This document shows, piece after piece, positions 1-8,751 of a stretch of DNA of 64,000 nucleotides. Position 1 is the first letter of the stretch. Each line of letters begins with the position of its first letter. This DNA is from an uncultured Draconibacterium sp. (GTDB taxonomy: Bacteria > Bacteroidota > Bacteroidia > Bacteroidales > Prolixibacteraceae). A program made the translations under genes and the position numbers. The notes below the pieces were generated by a model. It saw only the letters and a program-made list of their open reading frames with translations, searched no databases and had not been told where the DNA came from. The DNA lies in NCBI RefSeq assembly GCF_913063105.1, contig NZ_CAJXYQ010000005.1, forward strand, positions 124,001 to 188,000. The letters run 5' to 3'.

Positions 1-3000
1 GACAAGTGGTACTCGTTTAGCGAAGCAGAAGGTTTACCAGATGCACCTGTAAGAATTATTTGTACAAGAGATGGACTGGTTTGTGCTGCCGGAAGTTATA
101 AGCAGCAGGCATGTATCTCATTTTTCGATGGTTTTGGTTGGGAAAGGCAACTTTTTCCTCAACTTTCGTGGGGTGTTGATTATAGAGCTGTTTTTGAAGA
201 TTCGGGAAAGAATCTCTGGATTGGGAGCAGTGTAAATTACAACGATTTCGAAGGCAGTTTGGGAGGTGTTATTAAAATTCAGAATCCGGGAAAAATAAAT
301 CAGCAAGTCACACATTATAAGCGACATGGCGGGACAGAAATGGGAGAATGCTATGGATTTGGACAAACTAAAGACGGAAAATTATGGTCATGTGGTTCAC
401 GGTTAATATCGTTTGATACTAACAAATGGACTAATTATAATGAGCTGGAGCCGTTAAAACATCATATAAATACAATGGGTACGACCCCTGATGGGACATT
501 GTGGCTGGGGTCGCGAAGGCATGGAGTTTTTCAGCTTAAAAATGATAAATGGTCGGTGTTTGATACGGGTAATGAGTTGATTGATAATAATATAATTAAT
601 ATTCTGCCAATTTCTAATTACGATGTTTGGATTGCTTCAAACTATGGTTTTAGCAGGTATGATGGATTTTCATGGAGTAATGGTGTTTTTGCCGATGAAT
701 TAACCCTTAGTCATGAAGGGGGCGAACTAAAAGCACAGGAAAACGGCACGATTTGGCTTAATCGGTCATCGCGAGCCTGGAAGAGAAGAGCAATTCGTGA
801 TAATAATGTGGAAAATGAAGATAAAGATTATTACTCAACTGTATTCTACCATCCAAGCCAACTTGCACCCGAAACAGAAATACTGGTATACTCTGAGGAA
901 GTATCTTCTGATGGAAATACATATATTGAATGGGATGGAGAAGATGCATGGGCTGAGACGCCTTCATCAAAACTGCAATATTCCTATCGGTTAAACAAAG
1001 GCGAATGGAGTAAATTCAGCAATAAAAGAAATATAACTCTACTGAATATTAAAAACGGTACTTACTCATTCGAGGTTCGGGCCAGAGATGTTGATTTTAA
1101 TATCGACCATACTCCGGCTCAGGTTACTTTCGAAGTTTTACCACCAGCCTGGAAACAAGCCTGGTTTATAGCTTTAATTTTTGTTTTTCTGATAGTAATA
1201 TTTTTATTCCTGTATAATATCATTAGAAATAAGCAGAGGCTCGAAAAGTTAAACCAAAAACTTGTCAGGCATGGTGAAGAAATAGAACATAAAAACACGA
1301 TTTTACAAGAACAAAAAGAACAAATTCTACAACAAACCATAAACGAAAAAGAAATCAACCAGTCGAAAATCAGGTTTTATACAAATATTTCACATGAGTT
1401 CAGAACTCCTTTAACTCTAATAACCGGAATACTGGATGGTTTAACAGGCAATATCTTTAACGAAAATCCAGAATACGGACAGGAACAGCTTGGTGTTGTT
1501 AAAAAGAACGCCAACCGCTTATTGCGTTTAATCAATCAGTTAATGGATTTCAGAAAATTGGAAACAAAATCAACCCGACTATCTGTTACTGAAATCGAAG
1601 TTGTGCAATATTTGAAAGATATTTGCAACCAGTTCAAAGCTTTTGCCAAAAAATATCATATCGATTTAGAGTGTGAATCATCTTTGGTTAAACTTAATGG
1701 CTGGTTAGATGTAGATAAACTAGAGAAAATACTTTACAATCTGATTTCAAATGCCATAAAAAATACTCCGGAAGGGGGAAGAATAAACATAAAAATTGCT
1801 AAGAAAGAAATCGGGCAATCTGTTTCCATTGAAGTTGTAGTTGAAGATACCGGTTGTGGTATTCCTTCAGATAAGCTAAATGAAATTTTTGAACCCTTTA
1901 ACCAGGTTGAACATGCGGAACAAGAAAAGCACGAAGGTACCGGAATTGGTTTGGCGCTTGTAAAAAGTTTTGTAAAACTTCACCGGGGAGAAATAAATGT
2001 GATTAGCAGCACGAATAAGAATGTGCAGTCAAAAAACGGTTTTTCAACACAATTTGTATTTCAATTACCAGTTAGCAAATCAACATATAACGAAAATGAA
2101 ATTAAAAAGTTAAATGGTGAAATACACCCTGTTTCAATACCTGTATATTTCGAAAAAGACTCACAAGAAAAATTGAATACAGATTATCAACATGAACTTC
2201 CCTGGAAAAGAACATGTTCGCACGTACTAATTGTAGAAGACAATCCGGAGTTACGTGCGTTTCTGGTAAACACTCTGAAAGAAAAATATAAAGTAGCAGA
2301 AGCAAGAAACGGGGCAGAAGGTTTCAAACTGGCAATTTCTGTTTTACCGGATTTGGTACTTAGTGATGTAATGATGCCGGAGATGTCCGGTTCTGAAATG
2401 TGTAAGCAAATAAAAGATGATATTCGAACAAGCCATATTCCTGTTGTTTTACTCACTGCACTAACTGCTGATGAAAATAGAATTGATGGTTTCGAAACCG
2501 GAGCTGACGCTTATATTACCAAACCTTTTAATCTTGATGTTTTGCTGGCCAGAATTAACAATATTTTAGTTATTCGCGAAAAATTAAAGCAAAAGATTAA
2601 ACATGAAGATGTTATGCTTCCTGAAGAAGAGGAGGTATCTTCAATGGATAGTGTTTTTCTTGATAAATTAAAATCTATACTCGAAGACAATTACTCTAAT
2701 CCGGATTTTAAGGTTGATGAGCTAAGCCGGAAAATTGGGCTTAGTAGTCGGCATTTGCTTTATAAAATAAAAAGTCTGTTAGATATTTCTCCGGTTGAAT
2801 TTATACGCATTTTCAGGTTACAAAAAGCTTCGCAACTGTTGTTGGGGCACAAAGGTTCCATATCGGAGATTGCTTATGAAACAGGCTTCAACGATCCTGG
2901 TTACTTTGGTAAATGTTTTTCGAAATATTTTGGAATGCGACCTTCCGAGTATGTTAAAGCTCATGAAACTGAAAATTGTAAAGGAGAAGCCGAAATAAAG

Positions 3001-3033
3001 GAAGAGCTGAGTTTTATTATAAATGAAACCTGA
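1..3033 (+). CDS. Hybrid two-component system regulator (HTCS), 5' partial
   Basis: The frame is already open at base 1, so the start lies outside the window; the ATG at 259 is internal. The 1010-residue fragment shows, in order, beta-propeller (Reg_prop-type) repeats, a Y_Y_Y domain (about 324-367), one membrane span (about 385-405), a histidine kinase with phosphoacceptor H465 in SHEFRTPLTLI, an ATPase domain (N box near 581, DTGCGIP near 616, GTGIGLALVKSF near 646), a receiver domain with D789 in LSDVMMPEMSG, and a C-terminal AraC-type helix-turn-helix (about 885-990). In this family the periplasmic propeller binds an oligosaccharide and the cytoplasmic end activates a neighbouring polysaccharide utilization locus. 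Its position directly before susC/susD suggests it controls the + strand unit. The architecture is certain; the ligand, probably a pectic oligosaccharide, is inferred from neighbours. Confidence 0.96.
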   Translation, partial: DKWYSFSEAEGLPDAPVRIICTRDGLVCAAGSYKQQACISFFDGFGWERQLFPQLSWGVDYRAVFEDSGKNLWIGSSVNYNDFEGSLGGVIKIQNPGKINQQVTHYKRHGGTEMGECYGFGQTKDGKLWSCGSRLISFDTNKWTNYNELEPLKHHINTMGTTPDGTLWLGSRRHGVFQLKNDKWSVFDTGNELIDNNIINILPISNYDVWIASNYGFSRYDGFSWSNGVFADELTLSHEGGELKAQENGTIWLNRSSRAWKRRAIRDNNVENEDKDYYSTVFYHPSQLAPETEILVYSEEVSSDGNTYIEWDGEDAWAETPSSKLQYSYRLNKGEWSKFSNKRNITLLNIKNGTYSFEVRARDVDFNIDHTPAQVTFEVLPPAWKQAWFIALIFVFLIVIFLFLYNIIRNKQRLEKLNQKLVRHGEEIEHKNTILQEQKEQILQQTINEKEINQSKIRFYTNISHEFRTPLTLITGILDGLTGNIFNENPEYGQEQLGVVKKNANRLLRLINQLMDFRKLETKSTRLSVTEIEVVQYLKDICNQFKAFAKKYHIDLECESSLVKLNGWLDVDKLEKILYNLISNAIKNTPEGGRINIKIAKKEIGQSVSIEVVVEDTGCGIPSDKLNEIFEPFNQVEHAEQEKHEGTGIGLALVKSFVKLHRGEINVISSTNKNVQSKNGFSTQFVFQLPVSKSTYNENEIKKLNGEIHPVSIPVYFEKDSQEKLNTDYQHELPWKRTCSHVLIVEDNPELRAFLVNTLKEKYKVAEARNGAEGFKLAISVLPDLVLSDVMMPEMSGSEMCKQIKDDIRTSHIPVVLLTALTADENRIDGFETGADAYITKPFNLDVLLARINNILVIREKLKQKIKHEDVMLPEEEEVSSMDSVFLDKLKSILEDNYSNPDFKVDELSRKIGLSSRHLLYKIKSLLDISPVEFIRIFRLQKASQLLLGHKGSISEIAYETGFNDPGYFGKCFSKYFGMRPSEYVKAHETENCKGEAEIKEELSFIINET

Positions 3034-3366
3034 GTTCCTCCACAATAAGTTTCGAATTTACATCCATGGTGAATTTCGCAACGTCAAAACTATGCTTTCA
3101 TTTTTTTTATAGTAAAACAGTATTTCGGATTCTGTAAATGATTGATGACAAGGCTGTTGGTTTGTTTATGTTTGGTTTTAAATAGCTATTTTATCCTAGT
3201 CCGTCTCCGATATTTACCACACTCTTAACTTCATGCGCTTTAACTTAGCAATAGAAAATCGAATAACTATTCAGGTTTTAACAACATACAGCATAAAAAT
3301 TAACCTGTAACGAAAAAGGTTAAAACAAACTAAATTAATTTATTAATAACCAAAAGCTTAAACTTT

Positions 3367-3519
3367 ATGAAAAAAGAATCATTATTGGGTACATTCTGTA
3401 CTTTAATGTTTAAGGACTCATTTATGCAATGTAGTGAGCTCGAAAAACAAGTGCAGAGTGTTCCGAAAAAATGGTGCCGCGCCAGAGATTATGCTGGCCG
3501 CGCCAGTCCAACTGCTTAA
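3367..3519 (+). CDS. Doubtful 50-aa ORF in the susC leader
   Basis: An ATG-to-TAA frame of 50 codons begins MKKESLLGTFC and ends GRASPTA. I recognise no family. The first residues are weakly hydrophobic but there is no convincing signal peptide. Its 3' third has a different, GC-rich composition and overlaps a direct repeat. It could be a leader peptide, a decayed N-terminal fragment of a lost gene, or chance. Confidence 0.2.
   Translation: MKKESLLGTFCTLMFKDSFMQCSELEKQVQSVPKKWCRARDYAGRASPTA
3476..3506 (+). repeat. GC-rich 10-bp direct repeat with inverted-repeat potential
   Basis: GCCGCGCCAG occurs at 3476-3485 and again at 3497-3506. The second copy sits within CTGGC-CGC-GCCAG (3494-3506), a perfect 5-bp inverted repeat. 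GCCAG at 3481-3485 can also pair with CTGGC at 3494-3498, so two mutually exclusive small hairpins are possible. The composition stands out in an otherwise AT-rich leader. Confidence 0.45.
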
Positions 3520-3627
3520 ACTTGTCATAACCATTTTCCGGTTTGGATTTAAAAGTATTAGATCCTGAATTTAGCGGGTATCTAATTTATTCAGATAATT
3601 AAATTGTATTCATTAAAAATATTTAAA

Positions 3628-6600
3628 ATGAAAAATAAACTAATAAAGCGATTAAGATTTTTATTCGGCATGATCCTTTGTGGTATTTTTCTTCAGGGTG
3701 CATTTTTAAATTATGCTAATGCTTCAACTTCTCATTCAGGAGAAACTGCTGAAAGCAAAAGTGTATTGCCACAAGAAAATACTGTTAAAGGAACAATAAA
3801 CGATGCTTCAAACTCTCCTCTTCCGGGAGTTACTATTGTTGTAAAAGGCACAACAATCGGAACAGTTTCGGATACAGACGGTAATTATGTACTAACAGGT
3901 GTGCCTTCTGATGCCACAATTGTTTTTTCTTTTGTTGGCATGTTATCGCAAGAAATCGTCTACAATGGGCAAGCCTCCATTGATGTAATAATGCAGGTAG
4001 ATGCAATTGGTATTGAAGAAGTTGTTGCAATTGGTTATGGTACCGTAAAAAGGTCTGATTTAACCGGAGCTGTCGGTTCCGTGTCGTCTGATGAACTTGC
4101 AGAAAAAGGTACTGTTTCTGTTCTGGAAGGAATACAGGGTAAAGTAGCTGGTGTCGATATTTCATCAACTTCAATAAAACCCGGTGCTAGTTTTGATATC
4201 AAAATCAGGGGGCAAAACTCAATGGAATCAGGTAGCCCGCTTTATGTAGTCGATGGGATTGTAACCGGCGATATCCACTTCCTGAATCCCTCGGATATTA
4301 AAAAGATAGACATCTTAAAAGATGCTTCATCAACTGCTATTTATGGGTCGAGAGGTTCAAACGGTGTTGTTATTATTGAAACCAAAAATGCCGAGAATGT
4401 TGATGGTAGTGAAATGAGTATTACCTACGATGCATATTATGGTGTTAAACAACTTGCCCGTATTCCCGATTTTATGGATGCCAGGGAATTTGCAGAATAC
4501 AGGGCCATGTGCTACCGGGGGTTTGACACGAATACCAATACCTGGACTCAAAACTATGATAGTCCGCTTGCAAAAGCATCTCCGGTAATTATCGGTCGCC
4601 TTTATAACGAAGACTACACAGATTGGTGGGATTTGGTAACGGAATCCGGTCACCAACAGAATCACTATCTTAATATGTCGGGTACATCTAATAAACTTTC
4701 ATACAATGTTGGTTTGGGTTATCAAAACGAAAAAGCAAACTTCAAAGGACAGTACATGGATCGTTTTAACATGAAAATAAGTGTTAATCATAAGCCAACG
4801 GATTACTTTCAAATGGGAGCTACGGCAAACCTGTCGCAAACCCTTTATGATAATGGTCAAAAAGACGGGTATGAAGAAGTTAACAAGATGGCTCCGTTCT
4901 GGAATGCTTTTTGGCCTGATGGAAGTATCATTGTACGCCCGGGAGCTGATCCAGCACTTGATTCACCAAGTGGTATGACTGGTACTAAAAGCCCATTAGC
5001 TGAATTAGCAGCTGGAAAAGAAGAAACCCGCAGGCACGATGTCCTGACTTCGGGATTTATGGAATTAGCTCCGGTTGATGGCCTTACAATCCGTTCAACA
5101 CTTTCAACAAGATTTTACCGAAACAGATATGGGGAATTTCTGGATGAAATGTATGATTCGTGGCTTGATGAAACATATAACGCACGTGAAGCTCGTTCAA
5201 CCAATACCGAGGTATTTGATTTTACATGGGATAATGTGATTAACTATAAAACCACAATTGCAGACAAGCACAACCTAAGTGCAACCGGAATTTTCAGTAC
5301 TTATAAAACACGTAGTGAAAGGTTACAGGTTAGGGCTAAGGAAATGCCGTATGCATCTGACTGGTATAACCTGTTTAGCGGAGAATTTGATGCAAGTGGA
5401 AGTAGCTCTTCTTATTCAGAGGCATCTCTTGTATCTTACATGGGACGTTTGAATTACGACTACATGGGTAAATATTTGTTAACTGCGTCGCTACGTTACG
5501 ATGGTAGTTCTAAACTGGCTGATAAGTGGGCTTTATTCCCATCGTTTGCTGCTGCATGGCGTGTATCAGAAGAAGCATTTATGCAGGCCGACTGGCTTTC
5601 AAATTTAAAACTACGTTTTAGCTACGGTAATTCAGGAAATAATAACGGAGTAGGACCTTATGCAACCAAGGCAGGCCCAAATGTGGGAAACACAATCCTG
5701 TATAATTTTGGAAGTGATGTATGGTCGGGGTTTGGTCCCGGAAGTCCGGTTAACCAGAACCTAACCTGGGAAAAAACCCGTGAACTAAACCTTGCCGTGG
5801 ATTTTGGCCTGTTTAATAACAGAATTAGTGGTTCTGTCGATGTTTACGATAAACTCTCAGATGGCTTATTGATGAGCAGGCGGCTTGCTGTTGAAAGTGG
5901 AGTAGTAAGTATGGACGATAATATTGGCTCGGTAAGCAATAAAGGTATCGAAGTATTGCTTAACACCGTTAATATTCAAAAACGTGATTTTACCTGGTCA
6001 ACAACTTTTACCTTCGCAACAAATAAAAATGCTATTGAATCGTTATATGGCCGAAAAGAAGATGTAATTGGTGAAAAACGTTTCATTGGCCAACCTATTG
6101 ATGTTGAATACGATTATAAAATAAACGGTGTTTATACCATGGCTGAATATCTGGCAGGTGAAACAGTATTTGAAAACTATACTTTTAAACCTGGCGAAGC
6201 ACGAACAGTTGACACCAATGGCGACGGTAAAATAACATCCGACGATAAGGTTATTTTAGGTTCGCCTAATCCTAAATGGATCGGTAGTATCTATTCAAAT
6301 TTGACTTATAAAAATTGGGATTTGTCTTTCAATATTATTACCAGACAAGGTGTTTTTGCGTACGATGAATTTATGGAAGAATACCTCAATCCCCGTAGCC
6401 GTAGTGTTGTGAAAATTACAGGTTACGATTATTACATTCCGGCAAATGCACCGGTAATTGATTGGGATAACTTTGTTTTAGACGCCAGCGGCAATGCGAT
6501 AGATGTAGGTTGGAAAAACACTACCGAAGAACATGAAGGCAGGTATCCTCTTTATAAAAACAATGGTGGTCAGTTTCAGGGACAAGATCCTCTTTACACA

Positions 6601-6825
6601 GACCAATCTTTTGTGAAGGTGAAAAACATCGTGTTGGGTTATACCATTAAAAATGGTATCCCGAAAATTGGTGTTGAAAATTTACGTGTTTATGCCAATA
6701 TACTTAATCCTTTTGTTTTTGCCGATTACGAAGGTTATGATCCTGAATATGCCCGTACGTCAATGAACGATGGTAATGGTCCTGCAGTTGTTACCTGGCA
6801 GTTTGGTGTTAATGTTAAATTCTAA
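3628..6825 (+). CDS. susC: SusC-family TonB-dependent outer-membrane transporter
   Basis: This 1065-residue protein imports oligosaccharides across the outer membrane with its SusD partner, driven by TonB. After a signal peptide ending near NYANA come a carboxypeptidase-regulatory-like domain (about 45-115, starting VKGTINDASNSPLPG), a TonB-box region (EEVVAIGYGTVKR), the plug domain, and a long beta-barrel ending in an aromatic residue (NVKF). I chose the ATG at 3628; a longer frame from a TTG at 3604 adds eight residues ahead of the natural signal peptide and is unlikely. SusD follows 17 nt downstream. It is the only SusC in the window, so it probably serves the whole + strand enzyme set. 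The substrate is not readable from sequence; pectic oligosaccharide is inferred. Confidence 0.96.
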   Translation: MKNKLIKRLRFLFGMILCGIFLQGAFLNYANASTSHSGETAESKSVLPQENTVKGTINDASNSPLPGVTIVVKGTTIGTVSDTDGNYVLTGVPSDATIVFSFVGMLSQEIVYNGQASIDVIMQVDAIGIEEVVAIGYGTVKRSDLTGAVGSVSSDELAEKGTVSVLEGIQGKVAGVDISSTSIKPGASFDIKIRGQNSMESGSPLYVVDGIVTGDIHFLNPSDIKKIDILKDASSTAIYGSRGSNGVVIIETKNAENVDGSEMSITYDAYYGVKQLARIPDFMDAREFAEYRAMCYRGFDTNTNTWTQNYDSPLAKASPVIIGRLYNEDYTDWWDLVTESGHQQNHYLNMSGTSNKLSYNVGLGYQNEKANFKGQYMDRFNMKISVNHKPTDYFQMGATANLSQTLYDNGQKDGYEEVNKMAPFWNAFWPDGSIIVRPGADPALDSPSGMTGTKSPLAELAAGKEETRRHDVLTSGFMELAPVDGLTIRSTLSTRFYRNRYGEFLDEMYDSWLDETYNAREARSTNTEVFDFTWDNVINYKTTIADKHNLSATGIFSTYKTRSERLQVRAKEMPYASDWYNLFSGEFDASGSSSSYSEASLVSYMGRLNYDYMGKYLLTASLRYDGSSKLADKWALFPSFAAAWRVSEEAFMQADWLSNLKLRFSYGNSGNNNGVGPYATKAGPNVGNTILYNFGSDVWSGFGPGSPVNQNLTWEKTRELNLAVDFGLFNNRISGSVDVYDKLSDGLLMSRRLAVESGVVSMDDNIGSVSNKGIEVLLNTVNIQKRDFTWSTTFTFATNKNAIESLYGRKEDVIGEKRFIGQPIDVEYDYKINGVYTMAEYLAGETVFENYTFKPGEARTVDTNGDGKITSDDKVILGSPNPKWIGSIYSNLTYKNWDLSFNIITRQGVFAYDEFMEEYLNPRSRSVVKITGYDYYIPANAPVIDWDNFVLDASGNAIDVGWKNTTEEHEGRYPLYKNNGGQFQGQDPLYTDQSFVKVKNIVLGYTIKNGIPKIGVENLRVYANILNPFVFADYEGYDPEYARTSMNDGNGPAVVTWQFGVNVKF

Positions 6826-6842
6826 TTTTAAAATATTAAGAA

Positions 6843-8552
6843 ATGAAAAATTTAAAATATATAATATGCTTTAGCATCCTACTGGTATTTGCCAGTTCAT
6901 GTTCCGATTTTCTTGTTGAAGACAATAAAGGAGGAATTGATAATGAAACATTTTATGCTACACAAGGTGGATATGAAACCTTATTAACAGCCTCTTATGC
7001 AGGCTTGAGAGAAGTCTATGGTGGTTTCAATATTCTTGACTTATATGGAACCGATTTGTATATTGAATCAAAGGAAGGAGATGACAAGGTTGACTGGTAT
7101 AGATATACAACACTCTATTCTAATAATAGTTTTTTAAATGACTTCTATGAAAATGTATATAATGCAATTCAAACAACTAACGCAGGCATTTTTTATAATG
7201 AATTGCCTGAAAAATTAAGTGAGCAGTTAAGGACGCAATATTTAGGCGAGTTGCGCTTCCTAAGAGCTTTTTATCATTTTATCCTGCTTGAACAATTTGG
7301 GGGAATTGTAATAAATGATGAATATACTACATCTCCTCGATTGAGTATTCCAAGGTCAACACTTAGTGAAAGCTATGAATTTATTATAAGTGAAATGGAA
7401 GCAGCACTGGCTGCAGTACCTGCAAGTTCTGATCCGGGAAGGGTTAATAAAAATGTAGTTAACCATTATTTGGCCAAAGTTTATCTTACAAGGGGGTGGG
7501 ATCTTAACTCTGAGGCAGATTTTAATAAAGCTAAAAGTTATGCCGACGCAGTTATATCTAATTTAGGTAATATCACAATACCTTATGCCGAGCTTTGGGA
7601 TGAAGCTGGTGAAAATAATGAAGAATTTATATTCTCGGTTCAATACAGCTTAAACACTATTAAAGATTTAGAAGATGATGGTAACAGGCAATCATCTTTA
7701 TTTAGTGTGTACGGAGGATCAGCAGGAAACGACCAAAAGCGTAGAAGTAATGACTTAAATCCGGCGCAATATATTCATGCTTCATTTCAACAAAATGATG
7801 CACGTTATTATGTTGATTTTATGTTTGTAACTGTACACCCATATTTTACTTATTATAGCGATAATCCAGGAAAAGTAAGGTATTATAATCCAATTATTTG
7901 GGATCCAAATAAAACAGAAATTACCAAGGAAGACACTTTGCGTTGGATTGAAGAAGTAGGTGGAATAGATAATGTTGAAGAAACCTGGCAGATTTTTCCT
8001 GTTTGGAAATACAACTATGATAAATACAATTATAATGCTTGGTACACTGTAAGTGGCTCTCTTCCAACTTTCAAAAAGTTCGATTGTCCTGAAAACGCAT
8101 TGAATTGTACACGAAGTTATTCCGCAAGCGTAAGGGATATTGTACTTGCTCGATTGGCAGAAACATACTTTCTTAAAGCTGAGGCTTGTATAGCTCTTGG
8201 ACAGGTCGCTGACGCAAGAAATTTAGTTCAGACAGTTATTGACCGTCCTGGCAATAAAGTCGATCCAGGTGGAGAAAACTTAACCAACGCTCTAGATGGA
8301 GTGAGTGGAAAAACAGAAGCTTTGGAGGCATTATTACTTGAGTCAGGAAAAGAATTACTTGGTGAGTTTAATGGACGTTGGCCTACTTTGCGCAGATGTG
8401 ACATGTTAAAGTACATGCTTGAAAAGTACAATGCAGATTTTGACAGGCATAATACAACATTCCAGGATAAATGGTGGTATCGTCCAATTCCGGAAGATGC
8501 CATTACATTAAATGAAGCACTTACAGATGCCGATCAAAATCCTGGATATTAG
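6843..8552 (+). CDS. susD: SusD/RagB-family glycan-binding lipoprotein
   Basis: This 569-residue surface lipoprotein caps the SusC barrel and delivers oligosaccharides. The signal peptide ends in the lipobox LVFASSC. The N-terminal part (about 25-330) shows the helical repeat signature of the family, including QYLGELRFLRAFYHF, and the C-terminal part carries the usual SusD closing region (GRWPTLRRCDMLKYM and WWYRPIPEDAI). It lies 17 nt after susC and surely shares its mRNA. A stable hairpin about 70 nt after the stop codon may shield this mRNA end or lower expression of the enzymes downstream. Family assignment is firm; the ligand is inferred from neighbouring pectinases. Confidence 0.95.
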   Translation: MKNLKYIICFSILLVFASSCSDFLVEDNKGGIDNETFYATQGGYETLLTASYAGLREVYGGFNILDLYGTDLYIESKEGDDKVDWYRYTTLYSNNSFLNDFYENVYNAIQTTNAGIFYNELPEKLSEQLRTQYLGELRFLRAFYHFILLEQFGGIVINDEYTTSPRLSIPRSTLSESYEFIISEMEAALAAVPASSDPGRVNKNVVNHYLAKVYLTRGWDLNSEADFNKAKSYADAVISNLGNITIPYAELWDEAGENNEEFIFSVQYSLNTIKDLEDDGNRQSSLFSVYGGSAGNDQKRRSNDLNPAQYIHASFQQNDARYYVDFMFVTVHPYFTYYSDNPGKVRYYNPIIWDPNKTEITKEDTLRWIEEVGGIDNVEETWQIFPVWKYNYDKYNYNAWYTVSGSLPTFKKFDCPENALNCTRSYSASVRDIVLARLAETYFLKAEACIALGQVADARNLVQTVIDRPGNKVDPGGENLTNALDGVSGKTEALEALLLESGKELLGEFNGRWPTLRRCDMLKYMLEKYNADFDRHNTTFQDKWWYRPIPEDAITLNEALTDADQNPGY

Positions 8553-8624
8553 TTTTGTTATATAGTCGAAGTTGATATAGTCAACTTATTAGTTTGGTTA
8601 GACCTTTTAGAAAAGGAAGGTTCA

Positions 8625-8667
8625 TTTAAGGGAGTCTGGTTCTTCGGAACCAGATTCCTCCCTTAAA
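8625..8667 (+). terminator. Strong stem-loop after susD (attenuator or mRNA-stabilising hairpin)
   Basis: TTTAAGGGAG pairs with CTCCCTTAAA, and inside it CTGGTTC pairs with GAACCAG around a C(UUCG)G tetraloop, with a small internal bulge. No T-run follows, so it is a weak candidate for a classical terminator. Partial termination or 3'-end protection of the susCD transcript is more likely. Confidence 0.7.
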
Positions 8668-8751
8668 TAATCCAAATTATAGTTCAGCTCATTTTACATG
8701 CGTGGTTGTTGTTCTCGATAGTATTTAACTTCAGTTTTCAATTCACTTATT

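Larger units (their letters stand above)
3034..3627 (+). promoter_or_regulatory. 594-nt gene-poor region upstream of susC
   Basis: This gap between the HTCS gene and susC has no convincing conserved gene. It should hold the HTCS-responsive susC promoter, but I found no clear TTTG/TAnnTTTG pair. It contains one 50-codon ORF (3367-3519) and a local GC-rich patch at 3476-3506. Much of the rest is AT-rich and could be a long untranslated leader. Confidence 0.5.

Noticed and set aside
3604-3627. TTG-initiated extension of susC
   Set aside because: It adds eight residues before a normal signal peptide that begins at ATG 3628.
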